From assembly GCA_015296075.1 (NCBI GenBank), contig DVDV01000436.1, positions 1-39,640 of the forward strand: a DNA stretch of 39,640 nucleotides. Reading direction: 5' to 3'. The translations under genes and the position numbers were made by a program. The notes under the pieces are model-generated. The model made no database searches and had not been told where the DNA came from. It saw nothing but the letters and a program-made list of their open reading frames with translations. This stretch comes from Leptolyngbyaceae cyanobacterium M33_DOE_097 (GTDB lineage: Bacteria > Cyanobacteriota > Cyanobacteriia > Leptolyngbyales > Leptolyngbyaceae). Positions within the stretch are counted from its first letter, which is position 1, and the number at the start of each line of letters is the position of its first letter. Positions 34,209 to 39,640 of this stretch are shown here, piece after piece.

Positions 34209-35735
34209 ATGTTATTGCACCAGTTTTTGGAGTGGAGTGCCGATCTCCGCCCCGACAAAGTGGCGCTGATTTGTGATGGCCAGCGCCTAACCTATGCCGA
34301 TATTGAAACCCAAGCGAATCGGCTAGCGAATGCTTTGAAATCGCAGGGTTTGCAACGGGGCGATCGCGTCGCTTTGTATCTACCCAACTCGATTGAGTTA
34401 GTGGTGGGTATCTTTGCTGTCTTAAAAGCGGGTGGGGTGTTTGTGCCGATCAATCCCACTACAAAGTTTGACAAGTGCGCTTACATTTTGAATCACTGCG
34501 AAGCTCGTGTGCTAATCGCATCGGGTCGTCAGCCTGATGTAGTGCAACGCCTGGTGTTGGCTGTTCCCAGTCTCAAAACGGCTGTGCTAACAGCACCCAT
34601 AGCGGAGTGCGATCGCGGTCAATTTTTGAGCTATGACACGATTCAAGCTGACTACCCAGAATATCGTCCAACCAGCGTCAATATTGATGTTGATTTAGCA
34701 TGTCTGATTTATACATCTGGTAGCACGGGTGAACCCAAAGGTGTGATGTCTGACCACAGCAATGTGGTGTTTGCAGCCAGTTCCATCATGCAATATTTGG
34801 GCAACGTCGAGTCAGACATTGTCATTTGTCTCTTGCCATTGTCGTTTGACTATGGTTTGTATCAACTGCTCATGGTGTTTGCTTTTGGCGGCACGCTGGT
34901 GCTCGAAAAAGGCTTCACCTATCCAGCGGTGATTCTCAAGCGCATTGAAGAGGAGGGTGTGACGGGTTTTCCGGGCGTGCCCACGATCTTTTCAGTGTTG
35001 CTGAAGATGGATCTCAGCTCGTTTAATTTGACGAGTCTGCGTTACATGACCAACACGGCAGCCGCTCTACCGTCGTCTCATATTTTAGAGATTCGCGATC
35101 GCTTTCCCGGTGTCACGTTGTTCTCAATGTATGGTCTGACAGAAACCAAGCGCACGCTCTATCTACCGCCTGATCAGTTAGATTCTCGGCCCGATTCGGT
35201 TGGGGTTCCAATTCCCGGTACTGAAGCATGGGTCGAAGGCGAAGACGGGCAACGGCTCAACCCAGGTCAGGTGGGGGAACTCGTTGTGCGCGGTCGGCAC
35301 GTTATGCGTGGCTACTGGAACGACCCTGAAAAATCGGCACTCCGCTTTAAACCGGGATCACTTCCTGGTGAACGGCTCTGTTACACCGGAGATTTATTTC
35401 GTGTCGATGAAGCAGGCTTTTTCTACTTTGTTGCGCGTAAAGACGATGTGATTAAGAGTCGCGGCGAGAAAGTACCACCCAAAGAGGTTGAAAATGTTTT
35501 GTATGGTTTGCCTGGGGTGCGAGAAGCCGCAGTGATCGGAGTGCCTGATCCTGTCTTAGGCCAAGCAATCAAAGCGTTTGTCTCCCTGAAAGTCGCAGGG
35601 GCTTTGACGGAGGCAGAAATCATTCGCCATTGTCGAGCCAACCTGGAAGATTTTATGGTGCCACGCTTTGTTGAAGTTTGGGCTGAGTTACCCAAGAGTG
35701 CTAACGGCAAGATCAACAAACTTGAACTGCAGTAA
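34209..35735 (+). CDS. AMP-forming acyl/aminoacyl ligase
   Basis: This 508-residue protein belongs to the acyl-CoA synthetase/NRPS adenylation superfamily. The P-loop-like motif Y-T-S-G-S-T-G-E-P-K-G is at 168-178, Y-G-L-T-E-T near 310, Y-T-G-D-L-F near 395, and the catalytic lysine is Lys501 in N-G-K-I-N-K. It therefore activates a carboxylic acid as its AMP ester and passes it to a thiol, probably the carrier encoded 48 bp upstream. Sequence details such as K-S-R-G-E-K-V-P-P-K-E-V-E recall ligases found beside stand-alone carriers in polysaccharide loci. The substrate (fatty, hydroxy or amino acid) cannot be assigned. A strong GGAGGA site precedes the ATG. Confidence 0.92.
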   Translation: MLLHQFLEWSADLRPDKVALICDGQRLTYADIETQANRLANALKSQGLQRGDRVALYLPNSIELVVGIFAVLKAGGVFVPINPTTKFDKCAYILNHCEARVLIASGRQPDVVQRLVLAVPSLKTAVLTAPIAECDRGQFLSYDTIQADYPEYRPTSVNIDVDLACLIYTSGSTGEPKGVMSDHSNVVFAASSIMQYLGNVESDIVICLLPLSFDYGLYQLLMVFAFGGTLVLEKGFTYPAVILKRIEEEGVTGFPGVPTIFSVLLKMDLSSFNLTSLRYMTNTAAALPSSHILEIRDRFPGVTLFSMYGLTETKRTLYLPPDQLDSRPDSVGVPIPGTEAWVEGEDGQRLNPGQVGELVVRGRHVMRGYWNDPEKSALRFKPGSLPGERLCYTGDLFRVDEAGFFYFVARKDDVIKSRGEKVPPKEVENVLYGLPGVREAAVIGVPDPVLGQAIKAFVSLKVAGALTEAEIIRHCRANLEDFMVPRFVEVWAELPKSANGKINKLELQ

Positions 35736-35835
35736 TTACCTGCGCTTGAACATCCATCACTCCGCTTTTTTAAGTTGCATAAAAACGATTTTTAATCTGA
35801 TTTTGAAATCGCTGCTGTTAATTATGGAGTAGCCC

Positions 35836-37824
35836 ATGTGTGGAATTGTGGGTGTCTTGAATTTAAACAAGGCACAACCCATACCTGAAAGGGTATTGCG
35901 GCAGATGTTGGGAATGATTCGCCATCGCGGCCCAGATGAGTTTGGAATTTACCGCGATGAGTGGGTGAACTTAGGCAACGCTCGCTTGAGTATTGTTGAT
36001 TTGGCAGGTGGGCAACAACCCATCAGCAATGAAGACGGTACGTTATGGATTGTGTTCAACGGTGAGATTTTCAACCATCACGAGTTGCGTCCAGAGTTAG
36101 AAAAACGTGGGCACCGATTTAAGACGCACTGTGACACAGAAGTGATTTTGCATCTGTATGAGGAGCATGGCACAGATTGCCTGAATTACCTGAATGGTCA
36201 GTTTGCGATCGCGATCTGGGATACCCGCAACCAACGATTATTTATGGCGCGCGATCGACTGGGTGTGCGTCCGCTGTTTTACACGCAGTCAGATGGGCAA
36301 CTCATCTTTGGTTCTGAGATCAAGACGTTGTTGGCGCACCCGGCTGTTACGGCTGAAATGGAGCCTGCTGCCGTATCTCAAGTCTTTACCTTTTGGAGTG
36401 CCCAAACCCCTAATACAGTATTTAAGAATATCTATGTTCTCCCTCCGGGACATTATCTGATTGCCCAGAGTGGTCAGATCCGGATTCAACCTTACTGGGA
36501 ACTTGACTTTGACACTCAGCCATCTTTACATTCCTCCCCGCAGGATTACTTGGCTGAGTTCGAGCAATTATTAATTGACTCTACCCTGCTCCGGCTACGG
36601 GCTGATGTTCCGGTTGGGGCTTACCTGAGCGGCGGTTTAGACTCTTCCACAACAACCGCTATTATTCGCAAGTACACTCAAAACCCGTTAGAGACGTTCT
36701 CGATCTCCTTCTCTGACTCTGAGTTTGACGAGAGTGAGTTTCAACGCCGGATGGCGGATGTTTTGGGCACCCATCACCAGGTGGTCTACTGCACCCATGC
36801 CGACATTGGCAATGTCTTTCCTGAAGTGATCTGGCATACAGAAACGCCGATGCTGAGAACCGCTCCAGCCCCAATGATGCTGTTGTCACGCTTGGTGCGT
36901 GAACACGATTTTAAGGTGGTGATTACAGGCGAGGGCGCTGACGAGTTTCTAGGTGGCTATGACATCTTTAAGGAGATGGTTGTGCGGCGCTTTTGGGCAA
37001 AAAATCCTGATTCGGCCTGGCGACCATTGCTGCTGCGTCGTCTCTACCCTGAAATTGGTCGTTTAGGTGGCTCCAACGAACGCTTTTTAATGAGTTTCTT
37101 TAAGAAGCAACTGACTGAAACAGAGATGCCGTTTTACTCTCACCTGATTCGCTGGTCAAATGGGGCCAGGTTGCAACGACTATTGTTGAATCCACCCCAG
37201 GCCACACCGCTTGAGCAGGCTGAGCAGCTAGTTCCGATTCCTGAAAAGTTTCACCAATGGTCGCCACTGGCGCGGGCCCAATATCTCGAAATTACTACCT
37301 TTTTGTCGCCTTATTTGCTGTCTTCACAGGGCGATCGCGTGGCAATGGCAAACTCAGTTGAAGGTCGCTTTCCGTTTTTAGATTATCGGGTTGTCGAGTT
37401 TTGTAATCGTCTGCCAGCCCAGCTAAAACTACGTGGACTCAACGAAAAATGGTTGCTGCGTCAGTTAGCCAGCAAACTACTGCCGGCTGATATCTGGCAG
37501 CGGCGGAAGCGCCCTTATCGGGCACCGATTCATCGTAGCTTTTTCCACGCCCAGACCCCCGACTATGTGACGGATCTGCTCTCAGAGTGTGCGTTAAAAG
37601 AGTCTGGTTTGTTCAACCCCTTGGCGGTTGAGCAACTGGTGCGAAAAACTCAGAGTGGTCTGCAACTGAGTGAAGTGGACGATATGGCGATCGCGGGTGT
37701 GTTGTCAGCGCAACTGACTTATCACCACTTTGTCAAAGATTTCAACACCCGATTATCACCGATCACAGATTCTGATCGAGTGAAAGTTGTTACAAACAAT
37801 ATGAAAGAGGAAGTCATGGTATGA
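35836..37824 (+). CDS. Asparagine synthase-like glutamine amidotransferase
   Basis: This 662-residue protein is in the AsnB family. Cys2 is the glutaminase nucleophile (M-C-G-I-V-G), with R-H-R-G-P-D and F-N-G-E-I-F completing the class II glutaminase domain (about 1-200). The synthetase domain has the ATP pyrophosphatase loop S-G-G-L-D-S-S at 265-271 and G-E-G-A-D-E-F-L-G-G. It is about 100 residues longer than housekeeping AsnB, with extra sequence in the C-terminal domain, as in AsnB homologues from biosynthetic clusters, where they amidate a carboxylate on a sugar, peptide or lipid precursor. Its last 4 nt overlap the following nadE-like gene. Whether it makes asparagine or a pathway-specific amide is open. 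Confidence 0.9.
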   Translation: MCGIVGVLNLNKAQPIPERVLRQMLGMIRHRGPDEFGIYRDEWVNLGNARLSIVDLAGGQQPISNEDGTLWIVFNGEIFNHHELRPELEKRGHRFKTHCDTEVILHLYEEHGTDCLNYLNGQFAIAIWDTRNQRLFMARDRLGVRPLFYTQSDGQLIFGSEIKTLLAHPAVTAEMEPAAVSQVFTFWSAQTPNTVFKNIYVLPPGHYLIAQSGQIRIQPYWELDFDTQPSLHSSPQDYLAEFEQLLIDSTLLRLRADVPVGAYLSGGLDSSTTTAIIRKYTQNPLETFSISFSDSEFDESEFQRRMADVLGTHHQVVYCTHADIGNVFPEVIWHTETPMLRTAPAPMMLLSRLVREHDFKVVITGEGADEFLGGYDIFKEMVVRRFWAKNPDSAWRPLLLRRLYPEIGRLGGSNERFLMSFFKKQLTETEMPFYSHLIRWSNGARLQRLLLNPPQATPLEQAEQLVPIPEKFHQWSPLARAQYLEITTFLSPYLLSSQGDRVAMANSVEGRFPFLDYRVVEFCNRLPAQLKLRGLNEKWLLRQLASKLLPADIWQRRKRPYRAPIHRSFFHAQTPDYVTDLLSECALKESGLFNPLAVEQLVRKTQSGLQLSEVDDMAIAGVLSAQLTYHHFVKDFNTRLSPITDSDRVKVVTNNMKEEVMV

Positions 37825-38819
37825 GTCACACAACAATTAGTAAAGATAGTGTCTTTGGTCGTCATTCTTTGGATCTTGATGTCGCCCACGAGTGCGATCG
37901 CCTGGTCGAAGCGTTACGTCAACACGTACATCAAACGTTGCGTCGTCAAGGTGTTGTTCTCGGCATTAGCGGTGGAATTGATTCATCCGTTGTGCTGGCA
38001 CTGTGTGTCAAGGCCTTTGGCAGCGATCGCGTAGTGGCTTTGATGTTACCCGAAGGAGAGTCTAGCCCCGATAGCGAGATGCTCGCTCGCATGTTAGCTG
38101 ATCACTACAATGTTCAAAATGTGATCAAAGAAGATATTTCAGGTGCGTTGGAAGGATTTGGTTGCTATCGGCGGCGTAACGAAGCGATTCAACGGCTTTT
38201 CCCTGATTTTGGTCCGGGTTGGGGAGCAAAGATCGCGTTACCTGGTAACTTGCTAGAGCAAAACACGCTCAACATTTTCTATTTGACAGTGACTAATCCT
38301 GCCGGCGAAGAGTTCACCAAGCGCTTGCCTCCGGCGGAGTATTACCAGATTGTCGCCGCTTCGAACTTCAAGCAACGGGCACGCATGTCAATGCTCTACT
38401 ACCATGCTGAACTCCGCAACTATGCGGTGATTGGCACCCCCAACAAAAACGAGCACATGCTTGGCTTCTTTGTGAAACATGGGGATGGTGGTACGGATAT
38501 TAGCCCGATTGGCCACTTGTTCAAAACGCAGGTCTATCAACTGGCGCGGCATCTCGATGTGCCAGAAGAAATTCAGCGACGCACACCGACTTCTGACACC
38601 TACCCAGGTGGTAGCACTCAAGAAGAGTTCTTCTTCCGCTTGCCCTTCGACATTCTCGACACAATCTGGTTGGGCTATGAGCAAGGAGTCTCAAATGAGG
38701 AGATTGCTCAGGGGCTAAACCTGACGGTGGAGCAAGTCGAACGGGTTGTCGCCGACATTGTTCGCAAACAGCGCACAACAACTTACTTGAGAATGCACAC
38801 AATCTCTCTGGAAGCGTAA
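37821..38819 (+). CDS. NadE-like ammonia-dependent NAD synthetase paralogue
   Basis: This 332-residue protein has the NadE fold: pyrophosphatase loop S-G-G-I-D-S-S at 50-56, K-Q-R-A-R-M-S-M-L-Y-Y-H-A-E in the middle, then G-T-P-N-K-N-E-H-M-L-G-F-F-V-K-H-G-D-G-G-T-D-I-S-P and L-F-K-T-Q-V. It lacks the N-terminal glutaminase (nitrilase) domain found in the usual cyanobacterial NAD synthetase and is longer than the ~275-residue ammonia-dependent enzymes. Its ATG overlaps the upstream stop as ATGA, giving tight coupling to the asparagine-synthase-like gene. It may use ammonia from that partner to amidate an adenylated carboxylate, either deamido-NAD or a pathway intermediate. The conserved ATP site indicates activity; the substrate is unproven. 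Confidence 0.85.
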   Translation: MSHTTISKDSVFGRHSLDLDVAHECDRLVEALRQHVHQTLRRQGVVLGISGGIDSSVVLALCVKAFGSDRVVALMLPEGESSPDSEMLARMLADHYNVQNVIKEDISGALEGFGCYRRRNEAIQRLFPDFGPGWGAKIALPGNLLEQNTLNIFYLTVTNPAGEEFTKRLPPAEYYQIVAASNFKQRARMSMLYYHAELRNYAVIGTPNKNEHMLGFFVKHGDGGTDISPIGHLFKTQVYQLARHLDVPEEIQRRTPTSDTYPGGSTQEEFFFRLPFDILDTIWLGYEQGVSNEEIAQGLNLTVEQVERVVADIVRKQRTTTYLRMHTISLEA

Positions 38820-38829
38820 ACACGCTTTT
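38812..38829 (+). terminator. Possible terminator after the nadE-like gene
   Basis: AAGCGT (38812-38817) and ACGCTT (38822-38827) pair across the loop AAAC and are followed by TT and a GTGTGG stretch. The stem includes the stop codon. It is short and the T-run is poor, so only a weak terminator for the rightward operon. Confidence 0.35.
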
Positions 38830-38920
38830 GTGTGGATTGGCGATCGCCTTCTTGCTGATAGAGGGCGATCGCATGACCGCGAGATCATTTTGCTTATTTG
38901 CAGTTCTAATATCTCGATTC

Positions 38921-39388
38921 TCATTCCTCATAGGGATTGGGAGCAGGTTCTCCTGCGCCGTTCGTCCAAATGTCGTCAGGTTGCGATCGGTCACGGTAAC
39001 AAACCCGATCTAGGTCAGGGTATGTGATTGTGTCTACGGCTGCTCGCGTGCCGACAACCAGACATCGGGTTGGCTTGCTACTCCGATTCTCAAGCAAGTG
39101 ACCGACTGGCACCCCTGCCCGAAAAGTGGCGGCATCACCAGGGCGCAGTACTGTTTCCTCTTCTCCTTCAATCAGCGTGATCTCGCCTTCAAGGACATAG
39201 ATCATTTCATCCTCAGCACTGTGCCAATGCTTGATCGACGAACGAGAGCCAGGTTGTAGAACTTCGATGCATGCACCAAACTGGGTCAGCCCTCCTGCTT
39301 CACTGATCCACATCAGGCGATCGGGTTCATTCGCGATGTGAGCAGGGGTTTCCTCCACGACAAGACGTTCAGGAGTGATAACAGGCAT
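38921..39388 (-). CDS. Cupin-domain protein
   Basis: This 155-residue protein has the double-motif beta-barrel of the cupin family: motif 1 K-H-W-H-S-A-E-D-E-M-I-Y-V-L-E-G-E and motif 2 G-D-A-A-T-F-R-A-G-V-P-V-G-H-L-L-E-N. The two His and the Glu of motif 1 and the His of motif 2 form the usual metal site. AGAGGTG lies just before the ATG at 39388. Many such short cupins bind a sugar or small metabolite, and no substrate can be assigned. It converges with the nadE-like gene about 100 bp away and appears independent of the biosynthetic locus. The C-terminal tail (P-D-L-D-R-V-C-Y-R-D-R-S onward) is family-specific and unassigned. Confidence 0.85.
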   Translation of the reverse strand: MPVITPERLVVEETPAHIANEPDRLMWISEAGGLTQFGACIEVLQPGSRSSIKHWHSAEDEMIYVLEGEITLIEGEEETVLRPGDAATFRAGVPVGHLLENRSSKPTRCLVVGTRAAVDTITYPDLDRVCYRDRSQPDDIWTNGAGEPAPNPYEE

Positions 39389-39536
39389 ATTGACACCTCT
39401 GGAAATCTAGGGTGATAGTGAATCTGTCGTATTTAGCCTACCAATTGCGGCACGGCTTCTCTATATTTGCCCTAGATGCAACTGAGAGTGCGATCGCACA
39501 CAAACTAGTGCAGGCTAGCAGGAGTGACTGACCAGC

Positions 39537-39640
39537 TTAGATGACTTGATCAAACCCTTTAAACTTCCAGACAAAAGGCTTGGCAAAGGTGCGGTTGAAG
39601 TAGTCAATGAAGCTCAAGATCTGCTGCTCTAAATCAGCTG
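39537..39640 (-). CDS. IS630-like transposase, C-terminal part (runs off the window)
   Basis: The last 34 codons before the TAA at 39537-39539 are visible; the rest lies beyond the right end. The segment L-E-Q-Q-I-L-S-F-I-D-Y-F-N-R followed by A-K-P-F-V-W-K-F-K-G matches the conserved C terminus of IS630/Tc1-type DDE transposases. Whether the element is intact, and where its terminal repeat lies, cannot be decided from this window. Confidence 0.75.
   Translation of the reverse strand, partial: ADLEQQILSFIDYFNRTFAKPFVWKFKGFDQVI

Noticed and set aside
33904-37824. Exosortase/PEP-CTERM-associated cluster
   Set aside because: The carrier, ligase and AsnB-like genes recall those seen in exosortase A loci, but there is no exosortase or PEP-CTERM protein in the window.
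1-39640. tRNA, rRNA or CRISPR arrays
   Set aside because: No tRNA-like cloverleaf, rRNA segment or regularly spaced repeat array was visible on reading both strands; this is by eye, not by a dedicated search.

Overview
The window looks like a cyanobacterial chromosome segment. The palindrome GCGATCGC (HIP1) recurs throughout (for example 3183-3190 and 10525-10532). Many proteins resemble cyanobacterial families: PacS, the fused regulator CoaR with CoaT, a DUF6335-type protein, and a histidine kinase packed with PAS domains. Codon use and the mix of Shine-Dalgarno-led and leaderless-looking starts would fit a filamentous Leptolyngbya- or Phormidium-like organism, but the genus is a guess. I see no tRNA, rRNA or CRISPR array.

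Region 1 (1-11.9 kb) is mixed housekeeping and signalling: a small secreted protein, a DUF6335-like gene coupled to a RecQ helicase, a 900-residue GH63-type glucosidase, a secreted protein made of two copies of one domain, and a 1639-residue hybrid histidine kinase with about nine PAS units.

Region 2 (12.0-22.5 kb) is a metal-homeostasis island with three separate control systems. A MerR-type regulator (12012-12416) has a dyad operator in its own promoter. A matching dyad lies in the promoter of a copper operon: an Atx1-like chaperone, PacS and a membrane-anchored cupredoxin. A manganese-type yybP-ykoY riboswitch (about 18225-18367) precedes a UPF0016/Mnx exporter, followed by a CDF exporter. 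CoaR, a MerR regulator fused to a precorrin-isomerase-like domain, faces the cobalt P-type ATPase CoaT across an operator with the expected 20-bp -35/-10 spacing. A b561-type membrane cytochrome and an unknown secreted protein are interspersed. Three copies of an 8-mer in exact 11-bp phase lie between the riboswitch gene and the cytochrome gene and look like a site for an OmpR/PhoB-type regulator.

Region 3 (22.7-38.8 kb) is a glycan/acyl biosynthetic locus read outward from a roughly 0.9-kb divergent control region (33006-33903). Leftward are a C-T-TE nonribosomal peptide synthetase module without adenylation domain, a GT2 glycosyltransferase, a DegT-family sugar aminotransferase, two GT4 glycosyltransferases and a DVD-containing glycosyltransferase-like protein. 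Rightward are a free-standing acyl carrier protein, an AMP-forming acyl ligase, a glutamine-dependent asparagine-synthase-like amidotransferase and a NadE-like synthetase whose start codon overlaps the amidotransferase stop. My working hypothesis is that this locus builds an amidated acyl or aminoacyl group, transfers it from carrier proteins to an amino sugar, and incorporates it in a surface glycan or glycolipid. This is the best candidate for an undescribed system here.

The right end holds a cupin gene and the last 34 codons of an IS630-like transposase running off the window.
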